A stretch of 64,000 bases of DNA from Siderastrea radians (lineage: Eukaryota; Cnidaria; Anthozoa; Scleractinia; Rhizangiidae). Each line of letters starts with the position of its first letter. The stretch's first letter is position 1. The stretch covers positions 71,000,276 to 71,064,275 of the forward strand of contig OZ024890.1 in assembly GCA_964017195.1 (NCBI GenBank), given 5' to 3'. Shown here one piece after another: positions 36,346 through 44,443 of this stretch. The translations under genes were made by a program, and so were the position numbers. The notes beneath the pieces are model-generated. The model had not been told where the DNA came from. It saw only the letters and a list, made by a program, of their open reading frames with translations, and did no database searches.

Positions 36346-36490
36346 TCATTGAAATTGACTGGTGAAGGCTTCTTCTTCTTGTTTGTCATGGGCCAGAATA
36401 GTTTTGACGGTTTCGGTAATATCGTCCAAATTATGTTGGAGGACACTTTCTCGGAGTTTGTTGACTTTGTGTCGCCGCTCCAATCTCTAT
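36346..36490 (-). pseudogene. Partial copy of the 3' end of the 36704-37162 gene
   Basis: It encodes the same C-terminal segment (KVNKLRESVLQHNLDDITE onward, ending TSQF plus one residue and stop) as the intact gene a few hundred bases away, then breaks off. The terminal repeat boundary at 36427 falls inside this copy, and the right repeat starts with its remainder. Confidence 0.75.
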
Positions 36491-36703
36491 CAAATTCTGG
36501 TATGTTGAAAACTGTGTCTTGGAAGAGGAGAAGAAGAAAAAAGGAGGCGGCAGTAGTGGCACGGATGTCCTTCGTACTTCAACCCATCCCTTAGGGAAAA
36601 AGAAATCATCACCAGGCGGTCAACAGAGGATTGCTTGCTGGTTCATGGAGATGAAGAATGTGCTCGTCAATGTGGCGAAGTAGAAGCTATGGTGCGCACG
36701 TAT

Positions 36704-37162
36704 TCATTTGAATTGGCTGGTAAAGGCTTCTTCTTCTTGTTTGTCATGGTCAAGAATGGTTTTGACATGTTCTGTAATGTCGTCCAAGTTATGTTGGAGA
36801 ACACTTTCACGCAGTTTGTTGACTTTGTGTCGTCGTTCGAGTCTCTTTTGTAAAATCTCCTCAAAATACTGGTCTCGTTCATCAGTCTTGTAGGTGCGTC
36901 CTGCTAGTTCCAAAGGAAAGACAATGGTGTTGTTTCTGTCAATGACCGCTAAATTGTCCAAATCTCTTTGGATTTGTTTTTTGAGTTCGTTGTGTTCGGT
37001 ATTTTTCATGATGGCGGTGGCTTCATCTTGAATCAATTCTTTGTAGTGCTCGGTCACGTCTTCGAGATCATAACCAGCTTGTAGACCTTGTCGAACCAGT
37101 TCTAATATGTAGTCATGAGTGTTGTTGAAGGTTTTGGGATCTAAATTCTTGCAGTAGTCCAT
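36704..37162 (-). CDS. Unknown coiled-coil-rich protein of the Polinton-like element
   Basis: 152 residues, highly charged and predicted largely helical, with heptad-like stretches from about 35 to 150 (KELIQDEATAIMKN; KRLERRHKVNKLRES). No catalytic motif was recognised. It ends 2 bp after the neighbouring gene region and belongs to the leftward gene block 36704-38904. Its last 40-odd codons are duplicated downstream and cut by the terminal repeat. A structural or regulatory role is possible; none can be assigned. Confidence 0.65.
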   Translation of the reverse strand: MDYCKNLDPKTFNNTHDYILELVRQGLQAGYDLEDVTEHYKELIQDEATAIMKNTEHNELKKQIQRDLDNLAVIDRNNTIVFPLELAGRTYKTDERDQYFEEILQKRLERRHKVNKLRESVLQHNLDDITEHVKTILDHDKQEEEAFTSQFK

Positions 37163-37163
37163 A

Positions 37164-37409
37164 TTAAGATCGTCGTTGCTGTTGTTGCTTGCGTTGTAGA
37201 TGAGTCGAATGAAGTTTAGCTTTGAGGTATTGTCTTTTTATAGTGAAAGGTGTGACGTGATGAGATCGATCATCGATGAGGGGTGACGTTTGTACGAGGG
37301 GCGCGGATGGATCGTATTGGTAAGTGTAACGGACCACGTGTTCTTGGAAATGCACCGTTTTTATCGTTTCCATTGTAACTGGGGTTTCCATGTGAGGTGA
37401 GGTTTCCAT
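37164..37409 (-). CDS. Small hypothetical protein
   Basis: 81 codons, Met- and His-rich at the N-terminus with a basic Gln/Arg-rich C-terminus. It overlaps the end of the upstream gene by 49 bp in another frame and stops just before the next start. Compact overlaps support it being real, but nothing in the protein is recognisable. Confidence 0.4.
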   Translation of the reverse strand: METSPHMETPVTMETIKTVHFQEHVVRYTYQYDPSAPLVQTSPLIDDRSHHVTPFTIKRQYLKAKLHSTHLQRKQQQQRRS

Positions 37410-37615
37410 ATGTCTTTGAGTTGAGTGCGGAGATATTGTAGTTCGTGTTCCATGTCTTGATGAAGGCGGGTTTGAAAGTCGCGACTGATGCGTTCCATTT
37501 CTTTTTTAAAGCATTGACCAATGCGTTTCATTTTTTGTTCGAATGACAGATCTTCGTTTTGAGTGATGTCATCCATCATTTGTTCGAAAGTGGTGTTGTG
37601 GTCTTCAGTCGCCAT
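37361..37615 (-). CDS. Small coiled-coil hypothetical protein
   Basis: 84 codons from the ATG at 37615. Almost entirely charged helix (EQMMDDITQNEDLSFEQKMK; RDFQTRLHQDMEHELQYLR), likely a coiled coil. It overlaps the preceding gene by 11 bp and the following one by 49 bp. No family recognised. Confidence 0.5.
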   Translation of the reverse strand: MATEDHNTTFEQMMDDITQNEDLSFEQKMKRIGQCFKKEMERISRDFQTRLHQDMEHELQYLRTQLKDIWKPHLTWKPQLQWKR

Positions 37616-38306
37616 GTTCTTGAATGTGACTGTAAAGATCACTGTTTTTATCAACAATGTTTTCTAAAGAACTGGTGGTTTGAAAGAGCCTTTTGACTTC
37701 GGCCAAAGTGTCTGGTGGGGGGTGTCTTGTTCCTACTACGGCGCTGTGTTTATGAAGCGTGGGTGATCCTTGCATTGGAATAAATCCACTGTAAGATGTC
37801 CATTGATTTTCGTCCCAATAATAATGATCTTGATGGTTTTCGTACCATCGTTTTTCTGGTATGTTGTAAAAATAAATTTGTTTGTGCTGATCGACAGCCA
37901 ATTGCACCGTCCATCCCGTTCCTCCTTGAATGCTTTGCCTTTTCAAGGTGGTGTCATGGTAAATGTCACGTGCTGCTGTGTAGTTAATGTCATTTGTGTG
38001 TTGGAAATAACCAAAAGCGTACACGATGGTGGCAGGTTTGACGATGTGAAAATTGCGTAGTTGAAGATGGCGTGAAAACGTATTTGGAGTAAACAAGTGT
38101 TTGCCACTTCTTTCTCCGGCTCGTTTTAAGTGCGGCTCGGCTTCGTTGAGATCTTGTTGACGGAGTGGTGTGATAAATTTGCTTCGACTGTGTTGGGGTG
38201 GTATGATAATATGCATCTGCATGCCATATTCTTTAGCGCATTGTTCTGCATATTCGTCGATGCCAATGGCTCCTCCGCTGTAGATGTGGTAGTGACTCGT
38301 CGGCAT
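37605..38306 (-). CDS. DprA/SLOG-type Rossmann-fold nucleotide-binding-like protein
   Basis: 233 residues. The N-terminus reads HIYSGGAIGIDEYAE (6-20), which matches the glycine-rich SGGAxGID loop of the DprA/SMF and SLOG superfamily, followed by an alternating beta-alpha pattern (MHIIIPP, ATIVYAFGYF). Bacterial DprA loads RecA on ssDNA, while SLOG proteins sense nucleotide-derived ligands; which applies here is unknown. The C-terminal 60 residues are polar and lack motifs. It sits in the leftward block beside the polymerase-like N-terminal fragment, a place where a replication- or defence-linked role would make sense. Confidence 0.6.
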   Translation of the reverse strand: MPTSHYHIYSGGAIGIDEYAEQCAKEYGMQMHIIIPPQHSRSKFITPLRQQDLNEAEPHLKRAGERSGKHLFTPNTFSRHLQLRNFHIVKPATIVYAFGYFQHTNDINYTAARDIYHDTTLKRQSIQGGTGWTVQLAVDQHKQIYFYNIPEKRWYENHQDHYYWDENQWTSYSGFIPMQGSPTLHKHSAVVGTRHPPPDTLAEVKRLFQTTSSLENIVDKNSDLYSHIQEHGD

Positions 38307-38308
38307 GG

Positions 38309-38430
38309 TTAAATAATTAAGGTGTGTTCAACGTGGGGTTCTTTTTGTATTCGACGTGAACAGCTCGAACAAAGTTCTATATCCTCTTCCGTCTCGAAAC
38401 GAGCTCGACAGGTGTTACACCATCTGGCAT
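38309..38430 (-). other. Out-of-frame zinc-ribbon-like coding tail
   Basis: In the frame one base off from the preceding gene, the sequence encodes RWCNTCRARF and ELCSSCSRRI, a CxxC-x13-CxxC ribbon, and ends at TAA 38311-38309. It has no ATG of its own. A frameshift, an error or a separate start would be needed to express it. Confidence 0.45.
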
Positions 38431-38904
38431 GGTGATGTGCGTCACATCCAACTGCAAACTGTCGTCGACTTCAAAGTTCTCATTTGAGTTCAACATTTTA
38501 CTAATCTGATCCAATATGCGGCGGGCCCCGGATAAGGGGTCTCGCCAATCGCCGATAGTTACATTGGCTGAGGTGTGGACCGATTGAAGTCGGTTGGAAG
38601 ATAAATAGATTTGTATTCTGTCATGGTCCGGCATATTACGCGTGAGATCTTCGATTTGATCCGCCAATCCTTCTTCAAACGCGCGCACAATATTGCCATG
38701 CCCTTCTGGAAAACTCTCTGGCGGGTTTTCCACGCGTAAGTGATAGCTTGTACGTGTGATTCCATAGCTCTTGGCTTGACGTTCTCGGAATTTAACACGT
38801 CGAAATTGATAATGGTTGCGTCGTTGCGGTACAGCACCACCTTCCTGTTCCCATAAATCCATAAAGTCATTAAGATCATCGTCGGACTCGGTGTTACTTG
38901 CCAT
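38377..38904 (-). CDS. Protein resembling the N-terminal region of Polinton DNA polymerase genes
   Basis: 175 residues from ATG 38904. The acidic start is followed by a basic stretch and a conserved-looking core: LRVENPPESFPEGHGNIVRA, then RILDQISKMLNSNENF and DDSLQLDVTHITMPDG. From memory of the family, this arrangement lies N-terminal to the protein-primed B-family polymerase in many cnidarian Polintons. Here the protein stops and no exonuclease or palm motifs follow within the element. Directly past MPDG another frame encodes a CxxC...CxxC ribbon (38309-38430). It could be a remnant after polymerase loss or a stand-alone protein. Divergent from 39057 across a short promoter. Confidence 0.55.
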   Translation of the reverse strand: MASNTESDDDLNDFMDLWEQEGGAVPQRRNHYQFRRVKFRERQAKSYGITRTSYHLRVENPPESFPEGHGNIVRAFEEGLADQIEDLTRNMPDHDRIQIYLSSNRLQSVHTSANVTIGDWRDPLSGARRILDQISKMLNSNENFEVDDSLQLDVTHITMPDGVTPVELVSRRKRI

Positions 38905-39056
38905 GCTAACAAAAAAATGATGCGTTGAAAAGATAGAAAGGTGATATATAGACTGTTTTGATTGACAGCTTCTTTTTCTTATATATACAGGCACCACTCA
39001 TCACTTTTTATTTGTTCAATGTATGGAGAGACCAAAAAACAAAACAAGTCCCTAAA
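38905..39056. promoter_or_regulatory. Divergent promoter of the Polinton-like element with TATA boxes
   Basis: The 152 bp between divergent start codons holds ATATATA at 38944-38950 (suited to the leftward block) and TATATATA at 38980-38987 (suited to the rightward gene at 39057). Confidence 0.5.
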
Positions 39057-39575
39057 ATGGAATCTCCTTTTACTGCAAGCGGCAATATCGATTATAACAC
39101 TCGTTTTTATCAAGAAATGGTCGAATGCCGATGGAAACGATGTTGGATCGTGGCCATTCTCAAACATATTCATCGTCACGTGCACGATCTAGAACCACCC
39201 ACTCAACCCGTTTACAGTGAAGAAGTATTACTTCATATGCGTCATATTAATGAGGCCATCAAAGAAGGGTTACGCCATCTGTCTTTGGATTTGGTGTATC
39301 AATCGTGGCGCAATCTACTGACCCAATATCACATGGACGTCCCGTGTTGGCAACCTAACGACATCGAATTCATCGTGCACATCACGAGCCCCGACATCGT
39401 GACAGAACAAATTTTAGAAGAAATCGTGTCTTTTCGACACCAATTTAGTACGTTCACCTATGAACTTTTGGGTTTGACACATGAAGACGTGGATAACATT
39501 TTTGGGTGGTCACGTGCAACCTTACGTCAACGTGGATGGGCGGGCATCGACATACCCGATGGACCTGAACGTTGA
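39057..39575 (+). CDS. Hypothetical Polinton-like protein
   Basis: 172 residues from ATG 39057; the frame is open further upstream but that part covers the promoter. Mostly helical and rich in His, Trp and acidic residues, with KRCWIVAILKHIHRHVHDLE near 25-45 and ITSPDIVTEQILEEIVSF near 105-125. No family recognised. First gene of the rightward block. Confidence 0.55.
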   Translation: MESPFTASGNIDYNTRFYQEMVECRWKRCWIVAILKHIHRHVHDLEPPTQPVYSEEVLLHMRHINEAIKEGLRHLSLDLVYQSWRNLLTQYHMDVPCWQPNDIEFIVHITSPDIVTEQILEEIVSFRHQFSTFTYELLGLTHEDVDNIFGWSRATLRQRGWAGIDIPDGPER

Positions 39576-39637
39576 CCCCTATTTTTTGTCTCCACCAATC
39601 CTAGCTAAGATCACGTCAACATCACGTCATCATCGCC

Positions 39638-39644
39638 TATAAAA
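39638..39644 (+). promoter_or_regulatory. TATA box upstream of the GRF protein gene
   Basis: TATAAAA, 41 bp before the ATG at 39685, in a 109 bp gap between genes. Confidence 0.55.
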
Positions 39645-39684
39645 TAGCGTGTTCTTTTTTCATTCTTTCTCTCTTCAATTCACC

Positions 39685-40359
39685 ATGGCTACGAAGAGAC
39701 CTTTGCAACAACTCGAAGAGATGGTGACTGCTTTACCCCCTGCACCCACGGAGAAAAAGTCCAAAAAAGACAAAAAAATCAAAATCAAAAAACCACTCCA
39801 AGTGGATCCTTCTTCACCACCACCAGTACCGTCAACACCTACAACGACCACATTGTCACCACCACCACCAGTACCGCCGCCGCCACCACCACAGCTCATC
39901 AATATGGATGACTTATTCAATGGTGACAATATTCTCAATTTGTTAAATCCGCCTGCTGCTAGTTATCAAGTACAACTACCGCCTATGGAACAAGCTTGTC
40001 GATCCGTTGTCTGTCCTATGCATCAAACAGACCTAATTTGCTTTCAAGCCCAAACCACAGGAGACACTTACATCAAATGCCAAGAAAAGAAATGTGCCCT
40101 CTTTTGTCATCAAGATCAAATCGCCACTTATCTCAAGATCATTAATGAAAAACTCCATCCTGATTATCTCAAAAGAACCCTGGTGTGTGACTGTGAAGAA
40201 CCCGTGCTCTTACGAATCAGCCGATCCCAAGCCAACCCCAACCGTCCTTATTTCACATGCAAAGAAACACCCGAGGATCGATGTCCTTTCTTTCAATGGG
40301 CCGACAAACCCTTGAAACCCAAGAACCGAAAAAAACAAAGACAAGATACGACCAAGTAG
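39685..40359 (+). CDS. GRF-type zinc-finger protein with proline-rich linker
   Basis: 224 residues. The start is a lysine-rich segment (25-37), then a Pro/Thr tract (42-70). Next comes a Cys/His cluster (C110, H113, C119, C132, C137, C141, H142) and finally a GRF zinc finger at about 168-206: CDCEEPVLLRIS, NRPYFTCK, RCPFFQW. GRF fingers bind ssDNA or nucleic acid structures in topoisomerase III, APE2 and similar repair proteins. In this element the protein may handle viral DNA during replication or packaging (inference). The tail is basic. It has its own TATA box. Confidence 0.7.
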   Translation: MATKRPLQQLEEMVTALPPAPTEKKSKKDKKIKIKKPLQVDPSSPPPVPSTPTTTTLSPPPPVPPPPPPQLINMDDLFNGDNILNLLNPPAASYQVQLPPMEQACRSVVCPMHQTDLICFQAQTTGDTYIKCQEKKCALFCHQDQIATYLKIINEKLHPDYLKRTLVCDCEEPVLLRISRSQANPNRPYFTCKETPEDRCPFFQWADKPLKPKNRKKQRQDTTK

Positions 40360-40505
40360 ACACACGAACTGTTTTTAATGAACAATGATTATGATACATG
40401 ATAAAAACAAATGAAAAAGCAGGTCCGGAAAAAAGAGCATGATCGACCGGGGCGCCGGTAAAATGAAATACACGCGCTCTTTTGACTTTTTTGACTTGTG
40501 AAATC

Positions 40506-40512
40506 TATAAAA
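40506..40512 (+). promoter_or_regulatory. TATA box upstream of the integrase operon-like block
   Basis: TATAAAA, 40 bp before the ATG at 40552. An AATAAA at 40528 follows it. This may drive the packed rightward genes from 40552 on. Confidence 0.5.
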
Positions 40513-40551
40513 GGCCGATGTTGTAAGAATAAAATTTTTATTAGTGTGGCC

Positions 40552-40923
40552 ATGGAGTCTGTGTGGTTGTGTTATGCGTGGGAGGGTTTGTTGTCCCTGG
40601 TGCAATGGCAATGCCATCAATCCCTTTGCCAAGTCTTATATGATCATCAACCCGGTGTCAAAATCCCCATTCCCCCATGTCCCGAGGATACGCCTCCTCT
40701 CCAGATCTTTGAAGAAACCCATGTAGACCGCAACCTGTATCGATGGGTGGTGTTTGTCTTATGGTTAAAAGCTCATCCGAACGCATGGCGATGGTATCGA
40801 ATCATTCAAAAGGCGCATCCCCACACCATCCCTTCCATACACACCTTGTGGGATGAGTGTCAGAAAGTATGGCGCCTCGAAAGACCAAACGAACGAAACT
40901 CGATGTCTCGCAATCATGGTTGA
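40552..40923 (+). CDS. Small hypothetical protein with a WVVFVLWL motif
   Basis: 123 residues. The N-terminal helix (LCYAWEGLLSLVQWQCHQ) is followed by a Pro-rich loop and NLYRWVVFVLWLKAHPNAW near 75-95. The same plan, ending GRWIVFMVWLETCPSAF, appears in the 52096-52314 protein, so the two look like paralogues. It overlaps the integrase start by 55 bp in another frame. Function unknown. Confidence 0.55.
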   Translation: MESVWLCYAWEGLLSLVQWQCHQSLCQVLYDHQPGVKIPIPPCPEDTPPLQIFEETHVDRNLYRWVVFVLWLKAHPNAWRWYRIIQKAHPHTIPSIHTLWDECQKVWRLERPNERNSMSRNHG

Positions 40924-43067
40924 CCCGTTACCACGATCCTCGAGCCCCGGGCAGTTTAGGAGGCGTGCAACGGTTTGCCAAGGCCCATCACCTCCCCTTG
41001 AAAAAAGCCCAACGGATCTTGGAACGGGATTTGGCCTACACGTTGCATAAACCTCGACGTCGTCGTTTTCCAACCTTGCCCGTGATCGTAGGAGGCTTAG
41101 ACGATCAATGGGTGGCGGATTTGGTGGAAGTACAACCCTTGGCCAAGTATAATCGTGGCATTCGGTATTTACTGACGGTGTTGGATGTGTTGTCGAAATA
41201 CGCGTGGGTGCAACCGTTGAAAGGCAAAACGGGGGTGGCTTTGGTCCAAGCGTTTGACAAGATTTTGAAACAAGGAGGTCGACGTCCCAATCGATTGCAA
41301 ACGGATCGAGGGAAGGAATTTTACAATCGCACGTTTCAACGTTGGCTCGAGGAGCAAGGAATCCAGCATTTTTCTACCCAAGGGGATGCCAAAGCGAGTG
41401 TGGTGGAACGATTTAACCGCACCTTGAAAGAACGTTTGTACCGCTATTTCACTGCTGCCAACACGTTGAAATTTGACAATGTGTTACCCGAGTTGGTCCA
41501 AGGCTACAATGCCACACGTCATCGAAGTATTGGTATGGCCCCTCAAGACGTGACGTGGGAAAACGATGAAGCCGTGTGGAAACGCCTGTACGAGAAACGT
41601 TTGAAAAGAAAACACTCCCAACCCAAATTCAAAGTAGGGGATCGTGTGCGTCTCAACAAGATTCATCGTACGTTTGAAAAAGGGTATTTACCCGGTTGGA
41701 CAGAAGAAGTGTTTGTCGTGCATCGTGTGGTGCCGGGTCCTGTGCCCACCTACAAGATTCGCGAATGGGATGACACGCCCGTCGATGGCACGTTTTACAA
41801 GGAGGATTTACAAAAAGTACACGTGTCCGATGTGTTTCGTATCGAAAAGGTACTTAAGCGTCAAAATGATCGCCTGTTGGTCAAGTGGAAAGGGTGGCCG
41901 GACAAGTACAATAGTTGGATTGCCAGGGGAGACGTGACCTCCCTCCGACCGCCCCAGACAAAGAAAGAGACAAGCCCACCCCAGAAAAACAAAAGACGAC
42001 GACGACGACGCGACTGGACAGGGATGACGTGGGTGCCCAATTCTTCGTTTTACGTGACGTTGATGAGTCATGCGAGTACCAAAGAGTTTCCTGGGAACAA
42101 GAGTCATCATTTCAGAAACCGATTGCCTAAACCTATCCGATTTGTGGGACGAGGATGGATGGTGGGTATGGTGAGTTTATCCTTACCCATCATTCCAGTG
42201 ATAACGGAAGAAGGAGGAGTGGGCGATTCCCATCCTCTGTTGTATGTACGATGGCACGAACGGGTGTATACCCAAGACGATCAAGGGAACGATCGCTGGT
42301 ACCATGAACGTCGCGAATTCACTGTCTACGGTCGAGATATGAGAAAGGAGATGGCCTCGTCGACGGGATCGCACTTTTTTCATCAACTGGTGTACCGTTA
42401 CGAGCAAAGCCGTGCGAAACAAACCGCCCCCAAAAACAAATGGGCGGAGGACAATGGGATCAAATTGTATCCGACCTTTGAATGGACCTCCGAAGGGGAT
42501 TTGTTGTTGAATACCACCAATGTGGATTACAAACGACAAGTAGCGCACGTGTCATGGGGCAGAACCTTGGCCCTGAGAATGGGATGGATTGAACAAGTGT
42601 CCCCCGGCCAGTATCGATTGGGTCCGAATCTCTTGCAAGAATTTCAAGGCATTTCCACCATTCCCACCCCGACGGATGTCCGCGATACCAGCAACAAGCC
42701 CCTCTTTTGGAAAGTGGAGGGGGATTATCTGAAATTGAGTCTATCGTGCCCTTGGCGGTTTGTGAATTTGAACAAGACCTTTCGTCCTTCGTTGGAATTT
42801 CCCTCCACGCGTCCTTTGCACGTGTATTGTGATGTAGGGACCAGCAGCATGGTAGGGGGTCGCATCACGGATCTCTTACGAGAAATCAAGTACCAGCCTC
42901 AAAACACCACCCACTTTGAACCTCGACATATTCAATATGTCCCAGTACGCAACGAAGTGGTAGAAATCGTGGAAACCCAGATGGCCGAAACCAATGGGGA
43001 TCTGGTCAAGTTTGGTGAAGGGCATACCCTCCTGACCCTCCACTTTAAAAGGGAAGTGGTCGTGTAA
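40869..43067 (+). CDS. Polinton integrase with chromodomain, fused in frame to a capsid-like domain
   Basis: 732 residues from ATG 40869 (a GTG lies 12 bp upstream). Residues 1-60 hold a helical N-terminal part. The RNase H-fold core has D84 (WVADLVEV), D146 (QTDRGKEF) and E180 (VVERFNR), with 33 residues between the last two. A basic linker, an SH3-like segment (255-300) and a chromodomain (about 320-356, KVLKRQ...VKWKGWPDKYNSW) follow. This integrase would insert the element and make the 6-bp duplication. Past a poly-Arg stretch the frame runs on without stop into a domain (386-732) clearly related to the next gene (FYVTLMSHASTKEFPGNKSH). An internal ATG at 42024 could express that domain separately. 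Confidence 0.85.
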   Translation: MAPRKTKRTKLDVSQSWLTRYHDPRAPGSLGGVQRFAKAHHLPLKKAQRILERDLAYTLHKPRRRRFPTLPVIVGGLDDQWVADLVEVQPLAKYNRGIRYLLTVLDVLSKYAWVQPLKGKTGVALVQAFDKILKQGGRRPNRLQTDRGKEFYNRTFQRWLEEQGIQHFSTQGDAKASVVERFNRTLKERLYRYFTAANTLKFDNVLPELVQGYNATRHRSIGMAPQDVTWENDEAVWKRLYEKRLKRKHSQPKFKVGDRVRLNKIHRTFEKGYLPGWTEEVFVVHRVVPGPVPTYKIREWDDTPVDGTFYKEDLQKVHVSDVFRIEKVLKRQNDRLLVKWKGWPDKYNSWIARGDVTSLRPPQTKKETSPPQKNKRRRRRRDWTGMTWVPNSSFYVTLMSHASTKEFPGNKSHHFRNRLPKPIRFVGRGWMVGMVSLSLPIIPVITEEGGVGDSHPLLYVRWHERVYTQDDQGNDRWYHERREFTVYGRDMRKEMASSTGSHFFHQLVYRYEQSRAKQTAPKNKWAEDNGIKLYPTFEWTSEGDLLLNTTNVDYKRQVAHVSWGRTLALRMGWIEQVSPGQYRLGPNLLQEFQGISTIPTPTDVRDTSNKPLFWKVEGDYLKLSLSCPWRFVNLNKTFRPSLEFPSTRPLHVYCDVGTSSMVGGRITDLLREIKYQPQNTTHFEPRHIQYVPVRNEVVEIVETQMAETNGDLVKFGEGHTLLTLHFKREVVV

Positions 43068-43086
43068 AGAAGAAGAAGAAGACAAC

Positions 43087-44139
43087 ATGTCGTTCTACGT
43101 GACGTTACCCAGTCATGCCAACCGACGTGAATTTCCCAACAACCAAGCCAATTCCTTCAAGATTCGTTTACCGAAACCGTTGCAGTTATCCGGAGGGGGA
43201 TGGCAAGTGGGGTTGAGTGCCATTTCCTTACCGGATGCTCGCGTCAATTTGTATGAGTTGGTCAAGAAAAATGGGTACGTCATGGGGACGTCCTGGGACC
43301 AAACCTATCCCAAACCGGGTGGAAAAGACGGGGAAATGACCTCGCGAGCAGACACTGCGCGAACCATCATCAATGACATTCAAGATTTGGATTGGGTAGT
43401 AGATGGCGTGAGTTTCATGAAAGCCATCATTGCCCACTTGGAACAACAACGTAAGGAATTGGCGATTCAAGGGGGTCGGTTTACCAACGATCAAGGCAAA
43501 CACACCTACATCAAGTTCAAGTGGGAAGGCGAAGATCTGCTCATTGACAACACCAATATCTGCCATTGTGGCACCGACACGCCAGCCCTGACCATCTACA
43601 CCAAGTTGGCTCTCAAGATGGGATGGTTACGTAAAATTGACACTGTATTGATGTTGGGACCAAACTTACAACAAGAATTCATCGGGGATCAAATCCCCAA
43701 CATGACAAAACCAGCCGTTGACAACGCTTGGAACGATGTGAACGACGATCAGAGCAAGCCGGTCTTTTGGACGGTGCGTTCTTTTTTACCGGATTATTTA
43801 CAATTGAGTATGAGTTGTAATTGGCGTTTCACGAACTTGAATGTGGCGTTTCGAGCGGTGGTGGGGGAACCTACACGATCATTGCACGTGTACTCCGACG
43901 TGGCAGGCAGCACTGTGGTGGGCAATCGCGTGACCGATTTGTTGCGTGAAATCCAGTACAAGCGACAAGCACGTGGCACCATCTACTTTGAACCGTTGCA
44001 CATTCAATACATGGCTCTTCGTAACGAGGTGGTGGAAATGATTCATGTTCAAGTGGCTGAAACGATTGGTAGAGGAGGAGACTTGGTCAAGTTTGGTGAC
44101 GGCCATACCATTGTCACGTTGCACTTCAAAAAGGCATAA
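43087..44139 (+). CDS. Capsid-associated protein, penton/minor-capsid candidate
   Basis: 350 residues, paralogous to residues 386-732 of the integrase fusion and to the 50974-52026 protein. All start with an FYVTL-S-A motif, a glycine-rich WQVGLSAIS-type strand and end with a GHTIVTLHF-type strand. Beta-rich with a likely jelly-roll core. In Polinton-type elements one such protein is expected to be the penton or minor capsid; which of the three paralogues fills that role cannot be told. It starts 19 bp after the integrase fusion stop. Confidence 0.65.
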   Translation: MSFYVTLPSHANRREFPNNQANSFKIRLPKPLQLSGGGWQVGLSAISLPDARVNLYELVKKNGYVMGTSWDQTYPKPGGKDGEMTSRADTARTIINDIQDLDWVVDGVSFMKAIIAHLEQQRKELAIQGGRFTNDQGKHTYIKFKWEGEDLLIDNTNICHCGTDTPALTIYTKLALKMGWLRKIDTVLMLGPNLQQEFIGDQIPNMTKPAVDNAWNDVNDDQSKPVFWTVRSFLPDYLQLSMSCNWRFTNLNVAFRAVVGEPTRSLHVYSDVAGSTVVGNRVTDLLREIQYKRQARGTIYFEPLHIQYMALRNEVVEMIHVQVAETIGRGGDLVKFGDGHTIVTLHFKKA

Positions 44140-44172
44140 AAAAGAGAGACGAGAAGGGACCCCAAGTCAATC

Positions 44173-44400
44173 ATGCCTCCGAGACGACGACGACGACGAC
44201 GACGACAGCGTCCCCAAGCGGGGGAAGGGATCAACGCAGTGATTGCCGGGATTCCTAAAACTGCATGGTCCATCACCAAAGGGATAGAAAAGTTGGCTAA
44301 AAAGAATGCCAGAAAAGCGCATTTGAAACGCATGGCAGAGATCAAAAGTGGGAAACGAAAACGCTATGCGGGGGAATCGTTTACGTGCAACCTCATGTGA
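44173..44400 (+). CDS. Arginine-rich core-like protein 1
   Basis: 75 residues starting MPPRRRRRRRRQRPQ, followed by a short hydrophobic segment (INAVIAGIPKTAWSI) and a Lys-rich helix. It resembles the small adenovirus-type core proteins that condense DNA inside the capsid. First of a run of four such genes before the major capsid gene. Confidence 0.65.
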   Translation: MPPRRRRRRRRQRPQAGEGINAVIAGIPKTAWSITKGIEKLAKKNARKAHLKRMAEIKSGKRKRYAGESFTCNLM

Positions 44401-44401
44401 G

Positions 44402-44408
44402 TATAAAA
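44402..44408 (+). promoter_or_regulatory. TATA-like box before core gene 2
   Basis: TATAAAA, 36 bp before the ATG at 44444. A matching TATAAAA is at 44636-44642 ahead of the next gene, suggesting separate late promoters. Confidence 0.45.
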
Positions 44409-44443
44409 AGAAAACAAGGGTTGTGAAAAACAAACAAACAAAC

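Larger units (their letters stand above)
34131..36427 (+). repeat. Left terminal inverted repeat of the Polinton-like element (2,297 bp)
   Basis: Reverse complement of 53067-55376 with only rare differences, such as one codon in the shared ORF and the number of GGC units near 35849. The repeat stops inside a duplicated gene fragment, at ATCGTCC 36421-36427. Confidence 0.92.

Noticed and set aside
40869..42030. Ty3/gypsy retrotransposon, because of integrase plus chromodomain
   Set aside because: No reverse transcriptase, RNase H or gag, no LTRs, and the element has inverted repeats with a 6-bp duplication. Polinton integrases carry chromodomains.
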